A stretch of 64,000 bases of DNA, taken from the NCBI GenBank assembly GCA_903813345.2, contig CAIIXF020000013.1:428508-492507 (forward strand), given 5' to 3'. The translations under genes were made by a program, and so were the position numbers. Positions 1 through 13,100 of the stretch are shown here, in pieces. This DNA comes from Owenia fusiformis (Eukaryota; Annelida; Polychaeta; Sabellida; Oweniidae). The first letter of the stretch is position 1, and each line of letters begins with the position of its first letter. The notes under the pieces are model-generated. The model saw nothing but the letters and a program-made list of their open reading frames with translations, had not been told where the DNA came from and ran no database searches.

Positions 1-3000
1 GCATATCTTCATGTGCATTCTTGTCAGCACGAGCGTTGCAACTGCGGAAGTTAAAGTTGGAGCAGTAATTTAATCCACTGCAACCCATTTGGCAAGGTTC
101 CTCAACTGTAGAACAAAGTACAGCGTTACGTTTACATGACAACCAATTGTTCTATATTGGTGAAGATAAGTGAAGTACAAGTACTTGTACATATGCACCT
201 ACACAGCTTCAAGTTGGGATTCGAGAATCATGAATATTATGTTAGTCAAATTGACAAACAATTTGCTCACGTTTGGAGCATTGCAATTTAAGTTGGAAAT
301 AAAGTTTGATTTCATTTTATTTTAAAGATTCTTGCCATGATTATACATGATGATAAAGAAACTTACTTTCAGTTTAGCACATATTAAGTTCCACCTCATT
401 AGGGCTGAACTGGCACTCTCTGCTGAAGGAATGCCAGGTCTGGCTCCAGTGAAGGGTGTAGGTCTGAAAGAGAAACATTTGATTGTTTATACCCATACAC
501 TTTAAGTACAAGGCATTTACAATGAAAATGGATGAATTTACCTCTAAATCAATTTTACATATCAGTCTGTAGTGTTTTGGACATTTGTCATGGGTACCAT
601 ATTACTTTATTTCAAAAGCAACTATGCAACATAAATTGATCACAAAACTGAAATCTGAATATATTTGAGGAATATCAATCTCATATTTCCATAAAATAGA
701 GCTTGTAGCTCTGATATTCCATTTTGTTTTCTTACCATAATGTGATCTCCTGGATAAAACATGGTACAACATTTCTCTATACAGTTTTGGGTACAGGATT
801 TTTCTGATAACTCATGGCTTATTATATATGTAGACTTAATCAACAGTATGTGTCAGGTTAAGATGAATTGCAGACAAATGCTTCTATATCTATCTCATAA
901 TCGTACCCTGACGCAGAGGTCTCTACATTTTCTTGAGGTGGCTTTCCCACAACAATGCAGTTTGGCAGCATCCAAGACAATATTGGAGACTGCTCCCCTA
1001 GCAGTCTCATCTTTTGCTCTAGTGTTACTGGACTTGGTCAGGAAACACTGCCACATAGGGTCCTAAAATAGTCGATCAAGGAAATTTCAAAATACATATA
1101 CGTAAATAGCCTAAATATAAAACATTGACATATATTGAGGAAATTTTTTTTCAGATTGGGGCCTCAATTTAATCAATAAGATATTGCCATATTAGATCAA
1201 CACTGTAAAGGAAAGGTACATTACAATGTCAACTTAGATCCTAACATACCATCGAGAAATCCTAGGTCATGCAGTACAGACAATATGCACATACAGTGAC
1301 AAGTGACAACAAGACATTAACATGCAAAATGTCACCACATGCCATTTATTACAGAATCTGAATGCCAACCCATGAAGGTCAACTCAACTTCCATTCACCA
1401 ACTGCCAAACACTTTCCTCAAAAAAATTGGAGACTATATATAACATGTCACCAACAATTATGGCAGTGATATAAACGAACCAAATATAGGATTCTCTTTT
1501 TTCTATTACTCAACTCACCATGGGTAAAGGGTCCCCACAACTTTTGATTATTTCTTCCATGATCTCTTGCTCAGTGGTTAGGGTGACTAGAACGGTCTCA
1601 CAGGTTTGGCGGCACACAGGAGTTGCAGCCTTCTCACAACAAGGGAGACCTGCAGCAAAGAAAAAAAATTCTCTTTTATTAATCAACACATAACAGTCCA
1701 AGAAAAGCAAAAACAAATATAAGACATATTATATATATAAATCAAATATGTATCAATTGCTGTCACTTAAGTCTCAATGAAACATCAATTCAATAATGAA
1801 CTTCAAAGTATATGCATGTATTTTATAACATTTTGACCTCATTTCTTTCTGCTTAAAGCTATGTTCAACACCTGACGAATGCCAGAAATAGAAGATACGC
1901 ATCATTTCTGAATTCACATATCAATTGTAGCTTGAATAAAAGGAGGTTTTCAAGGCTAAATTCACCATTCCGACTTGATTTTTCATGTCGTATTTAAAAA
2001 TACAATACTTTGAATATTAAAATAGCAATTAACTGAAGTAAGTCAACTTTTACTTTTTAGTTTTGACTCTCATCTAAAGGTATAAGAGCTTAGCATAGTT
2101 TCACTTGGCTTATCCCTTATTTTTAGAATTCAGAGGTTTCCAAGACAGAGGGCAAAGTAAAAAAAAGGTGAGCATCAGTTTTATGGAGTGTGATAGTAAT
2201 GCTATCAGGTGATATTCATCCCAGCAGGATTGTAACAGTATGTGTAAAATTGAATCTAATGTAGAGAAGTTACAGCACTGAATTGTTCTCAGATGTTTCC
2301 TGTCTATGATGAAACACCAGGAATCAGCTCAAATTATCCATAGATTGAAAATGTTCTTGTTAATACAACTAAATCAAAACATAGGATTCCTAGTAAACTG
2401 AGATAAAATTACTCTTGAGTGAAAACAGTTATCATTTACTGAATAAGAATTAAATGAACTAAACTGGAATAAAATATAAAATGGAGGAGTATGTCTTAAG
2501 AAGTTAACAAGATCTGAGAATATAGGATTTCACAACATATTTTGTTTTTTTGGTTTTCATAAGAATGCAAATTTTAAACAATTCCTATAAATTACAATCC
2601 CCTAAAATGCAGGATACAATACATCATTCTCCTTTTAGAAATGGAGATAGCATAACTGAAGTAGATTCACTCAGGCATGACCTTAACCATTGAAATAATA
2701 AACGTGCGAAATGTCACCACCTGCCATTCATTACAGATACCAAACACCAACCACCGCCACAAAAAAGTTGGAGACTGTAACAATATGTCAACACTTGTGG
2801 TGGTGATATGTTATTTCATCTCATTTATTCATTTATTTGTTTGATATGTGTAACTTATTTCTTACCTTTATGAGGGTTGTGAGCTGGTGTGGTTCTCGTG
2901 TAGTTCTGAACACATTGGGTGATATGACGATTGTCCCTGCAGAGTTTCTGCACTGCATTGCGTTCCTCCTGCGATGGAAGGAAAACAAACAGCACTGCAT

Positions 3001-3037
3001 TGTGGGCCCGAGGCGGAGAGACAACATTCGTCACTGG
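1..3037 (-). CDS. RECK: RECK-like gene, five internal exons (partial, with two lesions)
   Basis: RECK is a GPI-anchored extracellular protein that restrains metalloproteinases; its N-terminal half is a series of CC-x7/8-C-x3-C cysteine knots. Minus-strand exons, in coding order: 3037-2866 (or from 3033), 1649-1519, 1062-907, 463-367, 105 to beyond base 1, all with AG/GT borders and matching phases. Seen peptides line up with human RECK from memory: CCEKAATPVCRQTC, DPMWQCFL, KLHCCGKATSRKCRDLC, EEPCQMGC and NYCSNFNF. Two oddities: the first exon changes frame between its CC-x7-C-x3-C part and its C-terminal part, explained by one extra T in the T-run near 2989-2992; the fourth has an in-frame TAA at 376-374 where the human protein has Leu. 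Both could be assembly errors or signs of a decaying copy. Signal peptide, first knots, Kazal domains and GPI signal lie outside or were not found. Family call is firm; integrity is not. Confidence 0.8.
1305..1475 (+). repeat. Short dispersed repeat, copy 1
   Basis: This intronic stretch shares a core (ACCACATGCCATTTATTACAG, then a run with CCAAC/CCAAAC motifs, then TTGGAGACTATA and a GTCACCAACA-like end) with 2697-2812, 53438-53550 and 58885-58978, all in the same orientation. No RNA polymerase III boxes or TIRs were recognised. It may be a MITE or SINE-like family. Confidence 0.5.
1650..2865. other. RECK-like intron with short dispersed repeat copy 2 (2697-2812)
   Basis: The interval lies between two RECK-like exons. 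It is AT-rich and I see no exon in it. Bases 2697-2812 are a second copy of the short dispersed repeat at 1305-1475. Confidence 0.5.
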
Positions 3038-3536
3038 CTGCAACAGATAGGAAAATTCAATTTTGATGTTTTTACTGGCTATCCAAGAATTGTTTGAATG
3101 TTTACAATCATGGATGTCATTTTTAATGCAGCAATTGGTGAACCCAGAATTGCACTTGTTTTTAAGATAGGGAACACTCTTCGAATTTTCATGAGCTACA
3201 TGTAATAATGTTTTGGTAGAGCATATTTCACATATACAAAAATGTCAATTAAAATTTAATAAAAAATACAAGAAACATCAGTAAGTGTCAACTTCAAGCT
3301 GGTCAACAGCTATTGGGTAAAGGTTCAAGTTCTCTTTTGTCTCACAGAGTCTCACCATAAGACATTCACAAGTCTGAGGTGTGGTTGACACGACTAGGAG
3401 CTCACTCAATGCTGCTATTGAGACAATGAAACGTCACATACAAATCTCAACCTGTCATATTGTTATATACGAGTGACACTTCAATATTAGTTTTGAGTAT
3501 CATTTCTTTATCTTTATATAGCATTAAATGTGATAA

Positions 3537-3818
3537 ACTAAAAATGGTTAGTTTTGGCTCTTCAAATTTGGCACAGATCATCTTCATTCACTGTATGGTA
3601 AATCTGTAGAGTGAAATCAAAATCACTTCAGGGACTTTACAGTCATGGTCGAAATGCTTTCAAATCGCAGTCCCTGGTTCAGGGAGACTTAAGAAGGCAT
3701 TTTGACCATGACTGTAAAGTCCCTGGAGTGATTTTGATGAAACTCCACAAATGTATCAAACATTGAATGAAGATAATTTGTGCCAAATTTGAAGTGCCAA
3801 AACACTATGGTTAGAAAG
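3537..3818. repeat. Foldback (hairpin) element, arms about 130 bp
   Basis: The left half (GGCTCTTCAAATTTGGCACA ... GGGACTTTACAGTCATGGTC) recurs as reverse complement in the right half (GACCATGACTGTAAAGTCCC ... TGCCAAATTTGAAGTGCC). The whole block is an imperfect palindrome with a short centre near CCCTGGTTCAGGG. There is no coding content. This is typical of a foldback MITE. Confidence 0.7.
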
Positions 3819-4881
3819 TTATTTGGTTTTATTGCTGTGGCAGTCACCTCTGACTGCATTTTCATATTTTCCTAGTCTTTTGAGCAAGTGTTCAAGACAT
3901 CATGTTTTACAACTAACTAACAACAGGGGTTATACATACACAGTCTCTTCTTTCTTTCTTGAAAATATGAACATAATTGGATTAGTATTTTCCAAGATAT
4001 GGCGATTTCTTTGGGTTGCGTTTTTTTTTAACACCCTGTATAATATAGTCTTTTTACAGTTGTCTGATTAGCCATATTCACCGTATGTTGAACATCATGT
4101 ACAACAAAAATTCAACATATTTCTGTCAACGTTACTGTCAGATTTGACATCTTAGTCCCGATGTTAAAACAAAGTATATTGTTGAATAAACACAGGCTGA
4201 TGGCAGTCTATAGACTGGAGCTACTGGATACGCAAATGTACAATACAGTAGCACTGCAGTACCTGGGTAAATGTCATTGTTTTGTCTCAATGTTTACAAC
4301 TGAGGTGTCAAACAATAGAAAAGATAACTTTTAAGATATCCCTAAAACAATTTTTTGACAGGGATTATATTGCAGATAATATATAATAAAGTATAGAATT
4401 AAATTATAAACATTTGTATCTTCCGTCTTCCCCTAAACATTTTGAACAGGTATACCCTGTACACTTCTATTAACATGGGCTGCATCTTTAAAGCTTGTAT
4501 TTACACCTGTTTTAGTAAGTTAACATAGGTTTTCAGTGAAGAATGTACATGTCAATCAAATAACATGAAGTTACAGGCAAATATTATGTCGACGCATCAC
4601 AATTATAAAGAACGGAAAACATAAAACATGATCAAAGTTAACATAATAAACAATATTGAGGGCATTCAGGTTTTTAAAGGTGCAATACCTTTCATGTAAA
4701 ATATTTAAGCCAAATACTGGACTCGGAACATAGGGGATACATCTACCTATTTTTGAATAATTGAAGAAGGATGAGAATTTTTACTTGATTTGTGTTTTAA
4801 GGGGGAGGAACCAGTTACCATCAAATCTATTCCATAAAAAATTCAATTATCTAATTAAATTCTGCAAATTATGATGTATAC

Positions 4882-5625
4882 TAGCCTTGCCCAAGTCGGT
4901 CTCTTTTACTATCTGATTTCTATTATGACCGCCTTGTACCAAAGAGAAAGCCACGTGCTTTACCGACTCAATGTTTATGTCTGTAAAATTTGACCAATCA
5001 ACGACGGCCCTGCAGCGTTAGCTCATTATTACGCACGGTCAAAAGCAAGAACACTTTTCATCGGGACTTTTCACGAACAAATCTTGCATGGATTCATCAT
5101 GAAAATACAAATATTTTATCAGATAAATATCAATCAGAGTTAAGTCGATGCCAGACTGTTTTTTAGGCTGAGATTCAATCACTGATCGACGAATACATGA
5201 CCCGCTACATTGGACGAGGTCTTGCATTTTCATCGCGAGATCAGTTTTAAATCTATTGCATGATTGAATTTATATTAATGACTCTTACATTCCCTATGTA
5301 CATTTAATTACATGATATATTGTAACTCTAAAGAAACGATCGATCAGATCATTGAATTTCAAGTCGTAGACGGGAAGATTGTTTTGCTGGGCAGCTCAAC
5401 CTGATAACGTTTTGATTGGTCAATCAGCCTGAAGTCACACGTCGTGTCCACGCGTATATCTGTTAATCACTATGGTTTCGCGATACCCCTGATAGCGTAG
5501 GTATTATGGAAATCTCGAAACCGTTGAATATCTCAGCATAATAGCAGCGGAGATGTATTGGATTGTACAAGGCGGTAATAATTCAAGATCAGATAAGTAA
5601 AAAAATACCGACTTGGGCAAGGCTA
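4882..5625. mobile_element. Non-autonomous DNA transposon with about 60-bp TIRs and a 7-9 bp TSD
   Basis: The ends are inverted: TAGCCTTGCCCAAGTCGGT at 4882 returns as ACCGACTTGGGCAAGGCTA ending at 5625, and similarity continues inward to ACCGCCTTGTAC and its complement. GATGTATAC flanks both sides (4873-4881 and 5626-5634). If the TIR is taken as CTAGCC...GGCTAG, the duplication is 7 bp. A 9-bp TSD suits Mutator-like elements; 8 bp would suit hAT. No transposase is seen in the 744 bp. Confidence 0.75.
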
Positions 5626-5904
5626 GATGTATACTAAACATAGCTATAAGATACACATATTCCAGGTATCTGTTTATAATTTGCATTACTTTTAATTTGC
5701 GGAATTGTGTTGGCAAGGAGTTTATAAACAAGCAGAGATATGATCCAGTTGGTATAATAGGCCTATAGCTTGTGGCAGATGGTTATATAGTAAACCATCT
5801 TTCTATTAACTTATACCTTTGTACCAAAACTACAAAAAATTGAAAGGTTTACTGGACTTGTAATGTAAGCCATACTACAACCCTTTGCTTTGTAGAATAA
5901 TAAA

Positions 5905-6125
5905 CCAGAACAACAGCAATGCCAAAGCGTAGCGAATCCCATCGAACAGCCATGGATGGCATTTTTACAAACAAAGTATATAGCAAAAATGGCAGGCATT
6001 TTTCAGAATGGCCGCCTTCTACCAAAAGTGTCATTAGACCATTTGCCATACTTATAGTATTCACATACCAAATATGAACAAAATCGCTCCACTACTTTTC
6101 GAGTTATAGTAAAATATGTTAAAAT
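5905..6125 (+). repeat. Dispersed repeat shared with 30209-30410
   Basis: AGCAATGCCAAAGCGTAGC through the TATAGTATTCACATACCAA and CAAAATCGCTCCACTA segments recurs in the same order at 30209-30410. The copies are diverged and interrupted. No coding capacity. Confidence 0.6.
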
Positions 6126-6149
6126 GGCGGCCATTTTGAAAAATGTATA

Positions 6150-6515
6150 TAATAATGATATAAATACTTCAATATTGATATGTGGTACAAAAGCATCAGT
6201 GGGATAACATAATGTGGGATTCTATTTATACATATCTCAGTATTGACATTGTGTGCAAAAGCTTCGGGTAAAATACCACAATCTGTGATTATATTTGTAA
6301 ATACCTCAATATTTACATTGAGTGCAAAAGCCTTAGGGGGATACCATAATGTGGGATCCTCTTTATACATACCTCAGAATTGACATTCAGGACAAAAGCC
6401 TCACGGGAATACCATAATGTGGGATTCTATTTATACATACCTCAGTATTGACATTCAGGACAAAATCGTCAGGGAAAATACCATAATGTAGGATTCTATT
6501 TATACATATAAGTAT
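6150..6515. repeat. Minisatellite, about 68-bp unit, about 5 copies
   Basis: The phrase CATAATGTGGGATTCTATTT, or a variant, recurs at about 6207, 6277, 6346, 6413 and 6482. Each is followed by TATACATA, CTCAGTATTGACATT and a CAAAAGCCTC-type tail. Spurious open frames with repeating peptides arise from it. Confidence 0.75.
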
Positions 6516-6545
6516 AGAATTGTTGTGAATAAAAAATGTATTTAC

Positions 6546-6650
6546 CTTCCACAGCACTGGCCGAGAAGAAGTTCCAAGAATGTACTCATTGGTCAAATCA
6601 AGGCTACATGATGGAGGCTCAGATATTACAGTGAGAAAACAGTTATCTAC
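6546..6650 (-). CDS. Possible exon with an NTR/C345C-like segment
   Basis: The minus strand reads TTGTAG, then a 35-codon open segment, then GTAAAT. The peptide contains FLTVISEPPSCSLDLTNEY followed by ILGT. The pattern T-x-x-S-x-x-x-C-x-x-x-L-x-x-x-x-x-Y-I/L-L/M-G is what one sees near the middle of netrin-like (NTR) modules of TIMPs, PCOLCE and complement C3-C5. It is phase 0 at both ends, so it cannot join the RECK-like exon at 3037 directly. Thirty-five residues are too few for a firm call. Confidence 0.3.
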
Positions 6651-6735
6651 CTACAACAGACATATTATAGGAGATATTAATGATTATTGGTTCAGGCTAC
6701 AAATACAAAAATTAAGGTTACCCTTATACAAGAAT

Positions 6736-7242
6736 TAGTAGCCTGGCCAGAACAAGTCATGCCTCTCTATTTTCTCAATAACTTTCTCAATTTTGAATAT
6801 TTTTTCATGAAATTTTCTAAAAAGATACGAAAAATCTAAATTACGTTTTGTCCTCATATGGTCTACAAATTTGATTGCAGTCTTTGATAGGGGATCATTT
6901 ATCTTTTTTAGTGTTCTAAATCCACCATACTATTTCAAGACATCATGATCTCAAGCCTCTATACTGCTGTCCCATAAAAGGCATTACTACTCGCCTATTG
7001 TCATACTTGATGGATATAAAATATGCTTTCAAATGGCGACAAAAATGACCCATCAACAGAATATGACATTACTTTTTAAAAGGTTGTAACAATGAAATTA
7101 ATGAGGCATTTACCATATAAAAAAATTTGTATGTTAGGAATTCTTTAAAGTTTATTCTGTAAAAATTTCATGAAAAAATATTCAAAATTGAGAAAGTTAT
7201 TGAGAAAATAGAGAGGCATGACTTGTTCTGGCTAGGCTACTA
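6736..7242. mobile_element. Tc1/mariner-type MITE with about 80-bp TIRs and TA TSD
   Basis: GTAGCCTGGCCAGAACAAG and about 80 bp inward return inverted at the right end (CTTGTTCTGGCTAGGCTAC ending at 7240). TA flanks both ends (6736-6737, 7241-7242). No transposase is seen in about 500 bp, so this is a deletion derivative. Confidence 0.7.
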
Positions 7243-8514
7243 ATAAATACTGAGCTCCAATGAGCAAGTGTCAAAGGGAAAGGACCAAAACGTATTTCAA
7301 AAAACACAGGAGGAAAATGAAAAATGTACATTAGTTAATGAAAACACAGAATGAAATCCTGTTCTCTACGCAAGTTTTTTTTCTTGGTTTAATATTAATG
7401 CAAATCAAACTTTGTCTTGTATCTAATTGAGTGTGTGAGTAACATGTTCCAATGATTATTTTATAATTTTTTCTTCTGAAGTAAGCATAGTAGGGCTTTA
7501 ACTGATGAATGGATATATAATATATTAAGAGGTTATTTTCCTCTTTAGCATCCATTTGATTTGAAAACTTAACGCATTATCACCAGTCCCCAACATCATG
7601 TCATGATAAAAAAAATTAAAAATTAATGAACTTCCCCAGAGGAAATTTTTATTTCATCATTTTCATGCGTGTATTAATAGTAACATCTGGTCACTTAAAG
7701 GTTGATTAGTTCCTAGCAAATATATCCAGCAGTTGCAATAATCGAGAATTCTTCACTTAGCAACCAGGACATTATCTGGTGAATTTAATTACTGCTCAGT
7801 TACATTGTGTTATAGTGTATTAAAGTCCTTATTGCTGAAGTGCGGAATTCTCACTCAATTATTGGAGCCCTTGGATGTAAACACTCATGACTCATTCACT
7901 TTTAAGTAACAGGGTGTTACTATAGTAACATAAGGGTAAAATATTTGGATACGAATTGACCTCCTTCTAGGTGAAAATAAACATCACCTCCGATGGAAGT
8001 TCATCCATTTTGTCATAAAGACACAAATATCTAAGCATGAGTGCCAAAGGGTCCCCAACATCTTTATAACCAGGTGGGGATCAGTGATTATAGAAAAAAT
8101 AATTTGAACACTTACCTCATATCAGAAAAGGTTTGAGAGTAGTGGATCTGTTTATTTAATCAACCTCTATTACTTTGTTATTTTCTATCACAATTCTCAA
8201 TTGCTCTACTCACTCAGTGTTTTGCTTTCTGATCAACTGTTATTTTTATTACTTTGCTGTTCCATTGCATCTTGTTGTTTTGATCTGTTTCAGACTGCAA
8301 ATCATATTATCTAATTCACTGTCTGTTTTGTTTGATCTGTCTAATTCCCTCTTTGTTTCCTTTGATATTGTTGTTCTTTCTGCTTTGGTCTGTCGTAGAA
8401 CTGTATTTTTAATTATTGATGTGTTGTGTTGACTTTCTGTTCATCTGTGTTTAATATGTTGTCTGATTCTGCTAATGATTTTTTTGCTGATTTTATATAA
8501 TTCTATTAATATAT
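7243..8514. other. No gene recognised
   Basis: AT-rich sequence. From about 8160 to 8500 the plus strand is T-rich with loose TTTGATCTGTCTAATTC-like recurrences. Short open frames here have biased composition and no recognisable motif. Confidence 0.5.
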
Positions 8515-8926
8515 GTAATAACAGTTATGGCATTGTCTCAAAGTGGAGGTATGCTGACTGTGTGCACATTTCCTAATATGCTTTTGTAATAAATAGCAAT
8601 AACACCTTCATAGCTTGATAAACCCATTACTTTTCTATTAACCAAGTATCCCTGTTGTTGCCATAATTATCACTATTGTTGTCATAAGTATGCATTGTCG
8701 CCATAAGTATCATTATTGTTGTAATAAGTATCCCTGTCATTGCTAAGTTAGCTAAGTTGGTATTACTGATATTATTACTTCCTAGTCCTTTACTTCCGGA
8801 TACTTATTTAGTCTACTACACGTGTAATTATATTACATTCTTTATAATTATTTTGATCACTTCATGATAACTGTAATAGATAGGCATGACACTTATGTCT
8901 ACATTGGTTAATACTCTACTGGTATA
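8515..8926 (-). mobile_element. Helentron fragments in tandem (internal piece plus 3' end piece)
   Basis: 8515-8645 resembles the endonuclease-coding part of the main Helentron at about 10610-10745. 8755-8926 resembles its 3' end (about 10194-10365), including AGTTGGTATTACTGAT and TACTTCCGGATACTTATT. The two are separated by AAGTATCCCTGTTGTTG-type minisatellite units. Both are too short to encode anything. Confidence 0.75.
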
Positions 8927-8956
8927 AGTATCCCTGTTGTTGTCATAACTCTCAAA

Positions 8957-9827
8957 TCAGCTTAGTTGGTATTATTGATATTATTACTTCCTTGTCCTTT
9001 ACTTCCGGATACTTATTCAGTCTACTACACTTGTAATTATTTCACATTCCTTATAATTATTTTGATCATTTCATGATAACTGTAATAGATAGGCATGACA
9101 CTTATGTCTACATTGGTTAATGCTCTACTGGTATAGACATGATCAATACATGTTCCACCTTCTGTAGTTGGTATAGCTGTGTCTGATAGTAATACATATC
9201 CTTTGCATATCATGAAATCATGAATGTAGTGTTTCTTCGAGTTCAGTAAATTATCATTAAAATCACCTACGATGAGAACTTTTCCATGTTTTTTTGTGAA
9301 CATGCTCTAAAATGTTCCCCATTTCTGTAATAACCTTAGTTTTCTGCATTTTAAGGGGCTTATATATAGTTATAATTGCAATATCTTTAATAACAGTTAT
9401 AGCATTATCTAATGGTGATGGTATGTTGCTTGTTTGCACAATTCCTAAAATGCTCTTGTTATAAATTGCAATACCACCTTCATGGTTTGATAAGTTTAAT
9501 ACTTTTCTATTGATTAAGTGTGGAGAGTTAAATGTTTCAATCTCAAGGATACCACTTACTTTTTCATCTCTGAGCCATGTTTCTGTTAGACATACAATGT
9601 CACAAGTCAGATCTGTGTTACACTTAACATCTTTTATATGAGCAATCAAACCTTCTGTATTGTGAAAGATAAGGCTCAAATCATCAGTTGTTGCAGTTTC
9701 ATATTTGGGCAGATCAAAGTCTGGCATTTCATTTAAAGCTTTTGCCATTTTTTCATCACAGTAAATTGAATTTGGGTAGTAATCGATAATGTAAAGACCA
9801 TCAGATGAAGTAACTTTACTAAAAGTT
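8957..9827 (-). pseudogene. Truncated Helentron copy: C-terminal endonuclease region
   Basis: The segment parallels the main element from its 3' end to the helicase/endonuclease junction (10194-11058). Two minus-strand frames, 9748-9263 and 9303-9037, overlap and hold consecutive parts of the same endonuclease domain: LTETWL and GDFNDN motifs, then TCIDHVY and YYSYHEM. The copy is therefore 5'-truncated and carries a frameshift in the 9263-9303 overlap, near the T-run at 9288-9294. The Rep and helicase parts are absent. Confidence 0.85.
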
Positions 9828-9845
9828 AGGGCCTACACTGGTCAT

Positions 9846-9965
9846 GAGCATCAAAGTAATTATAAGTATCCCTGTTGTTGCTATAAGTATTACTGTTGTT
9901 GCCATAAGTATCACTGTTGTTGTCATAAATATCAATGTTGCAATAAGCACTAAGTATCACTGTTA
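9846..9965. repeat. Minisatellite next to Helentron ends
   Basis: Loose repeats of about 20-24 bp built from ATAAGTATCCCTGTTGTTGC and variants. Similar units occur at 8640-8755 and about 8920-8950, each time beside a Helentron-derived piece. Confidence 0.6.
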
Positions 9966-10193
9966 TAACTGTATTCTTCAGACAGTAAATATTTTATCCA
10001 TGATCAGTTTTCTGTGGAACATTTAATTATTTAACAAAGGTTTATATTGTCAGACTTCACTTTGTCTTAAATAATACTAGATCCATCATTTGAATGTTTC
10101 ACATTGTTATTCCTTTTGTTGTTTTATCCATTATATATAATATTGCTGATGTTATTGGCCTACATTTAGCGCTCATTGACTCTTAAATTAACG

Positions 10194-13100
10194 AAGTTGG
10201 TATTACTGATTTTTTTACTTCCCAATCCTATACTTCCGGATACTTATTAAGTCAACTACACTTGTAATTATTTCACATTCCTTATAATTATTTTGATCAT
10301 TTCATGATAACTGTAATAGATAGGCATGACACTTATGTCTACATTGATTAATGCTTTACTGGTATAGACATGATCAATACATGTTCCACCTTCTGTAGTT
10401 GGTATAGCAGTGTCTGATAGTAATAAGTACCGTTTGCGCATCATGAAATCGTGAATGTAATGTTTCTTTGAATCCAATAAATTTTCGTTAAAATCACCTA
10501 CAACGAGAACTTTGTCATGCTTTTTGTGAACATGCTGCAAAATTTTCTCCATTTCTGTAATGAATTTAGTTTTCTGCATTTTAGGTGACTTATATATAGT
10601 TATAATTGCAATATCTTTAACAATAGTTATAGCATTGTCTAATGGTGATGGTATGCTGATTGTTTGCACATTTCCTAAAATGCTTTTATAATAAATGGCA
10701 ATGCCACCTTCATGGTTTGATAAGTTTAATACTTTTCTATTGACTAAGTGTGGAGAGTTAAATGTTTCAATCTCAAGGATCCCACTTACTTTTTCATCTC
10801 TAAGCCATGTTTCTGTGAGACAAATAATGTCACAACAAGACAAATCAGTGTTAGACTTAACATCTTTTATGTGAGCAATCAAACCTTGTGTATTGTGATA
10901 GATAAGGCTTAGATCATCTTCTGTTGCAGTTTCATATTTGGGCAGGTCAAAATCTGGCATTTCGTCTAAAGCTTTTGCCATTTTTTCATCACAGTAAATT
11001 GACTTTGGATCATAATCGATAATGTAGAGACCATCAGATGAAGTTACTCTACTAAAAGCAACATATGCTTGACCACCAGCGAACATATCTTTGCAAGAAA
11101 TTGCTAGTCGGTTACATGTTTTTCCTTGTAACTTATGTATAGTGCAAGCGTATGATGGAATAAGTGGTATTTGCTGTCTCATAAACTTGCTATTGACTTC
11201 GTCATTATATGGTTCAATACGTATAGATTCAGGATGAACTTCAGTCTGATTTTTATATCTGGTCTTAATACCTACTTTTGGATTATCAAACTTTACCCAT
11301 ACAGCACTTGGCATATTGTCTGATTCTTTCTTAAACTCAATTGCAGTTACAACACCAAATGCACCATTAGCAAGTCCATCAGCAATACATATATTCTTTA
11401 TCAGAAGAACTTCTGTACCAATACAAATTTGCAATTCATGAAGAAGTGTATCTGCTCGCTGTTTTGGTTCTTCATCAATTTTTTTCCATTCTTGCCCCTT
11501 CAATTTATTGTGGTCAATTGCTTTTATCTTATATATTTTGGCATTTGTTGATTTTGCATGTGAGAGTATTCTCTTCCGATTATATACATCAACATTGACA
11601 CGCTTTGAATATATTCTCATAACATCTTCTGGAATCGGTTTCTTCATTATTTGTCTTATAAATTCATCATCTTGAGCTGATATCCTTTCTCCTTTTTTAA
11701 GAACTCTAATCCTATTTAAAAATTCTGCATATTTCATATCACCCTTTTGTCTCATGATTTGCGTAAGCTCTATTTTCTTGAACTTTTCCCAAGGGTTATA
11801 ATTTGTTTCATCAGACTTAAGTAAACTTTTCTGTTTGACTGGAGGCAATTGATAAAAATCCCCAAATGCTAATATTGAAGTATCGCCAAAGTCAGGATTA
11901 TCACCAGGTTTAATTTGCTGAAGCCTTCCTCGTACTGTATTAAATAGTCTAACGCTTACCATAGATATTTCATCAATTATTAAATCTTTCAGAGATTCGA
12001 GTCTCATTTTCAATGGAGCTATCTTGGATTCTTCAAGTTCCTCGTACGTTTTAGATAGATATCGTGAAGTTATTCTGAATGCAGAATGTAACGTATTGCC
12101 ATTAATTTGGAAGGCACTTGTACCTGTTGGACTAGTTAAAAGCACACTCAAATCATTTGGATGCTTTAAAAGGTTTCTCAATAAATGGGTAGCAATGTAA
12201 TGAATACATTTTATTAGGTGTGATTTACCAGTTCCAGCTTTGCCACAAATATGAAGAAATAATGGTTTTATTTTCTTACCCCATGATAGTTCTAGGCATT
12301 GTTTTCGTATCAAGTAAAATATTTGTTTTTGTTTTGTGTTCATAGATCTTATCAATTCCATGGCTTCATTTGTCGGTATTGTGTCCGTTTGTAATTCAAC
12401 TAGACAATTCACTTTTCCTGTTTCCTTGTCTTTGGTTTTAAAATCAATGTCAGGCATATCAGTTTCATCAATGTCATCAGATATTGGTTCAATATTTTCA
12501 GAAATACACTCTTGTCTTTCTAGTTCTTGCTCAGGAGCTAAATTAGCCCATGCATTCTCATATGAATCTCCGTCAGATAATTTATCTTGTGCAGCATTTA
12601 ATTCATCACCAGTAACATCATAAATACTTTTATATTTTGTTACAATTTCAGAAACATTAAACAATTTACCTCCTTGTTTTATTTTGCCACATTTAAAATA
12701 GCCTTCAAATGTTTCATGTTTAGTAGGTCGTAATTCCTTATCACTTCTGTGTGGGATGAACAGTTGGAGCATACTATGATAATATTCATCTGGATTAGTT
12801 TCCTTTGAGAACTTTGGGTAGCGTATAATAGCTGGTGGACTTTTTGATCGCTTTTGTATAAATCCTAAACCAAAGTCTAGTTTTATTTTTTTGGATGTTT
12901 CCTTCTGATTTTCTACTATATCTTCATCATTGTTATATGTCACAAGTCTATATTGTGATGCAAATTCTGCCAAGCATAAATCATTGAATTCAACACTGTG
13001 TGGTCTTGCAAAATATCTATCTATGATACTTGTTGCCCATATTTTATCATCTTTTTGTTGACGAATTACTGAAATTGGTAGTGACATTTTAATAGGATTG

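Noticed and set aside
3300-3480. Minus-strand segment with VSTTPQTCECLM as a RECK exon
   Set aside because: Spacing of cysteines does not fit RECK knots and the open stretch is short.
6119-6596. Two minus-strand frames with repeated NRIPHYGIP peptides
   Set aside because: They translate the 68-bp minisatellite.
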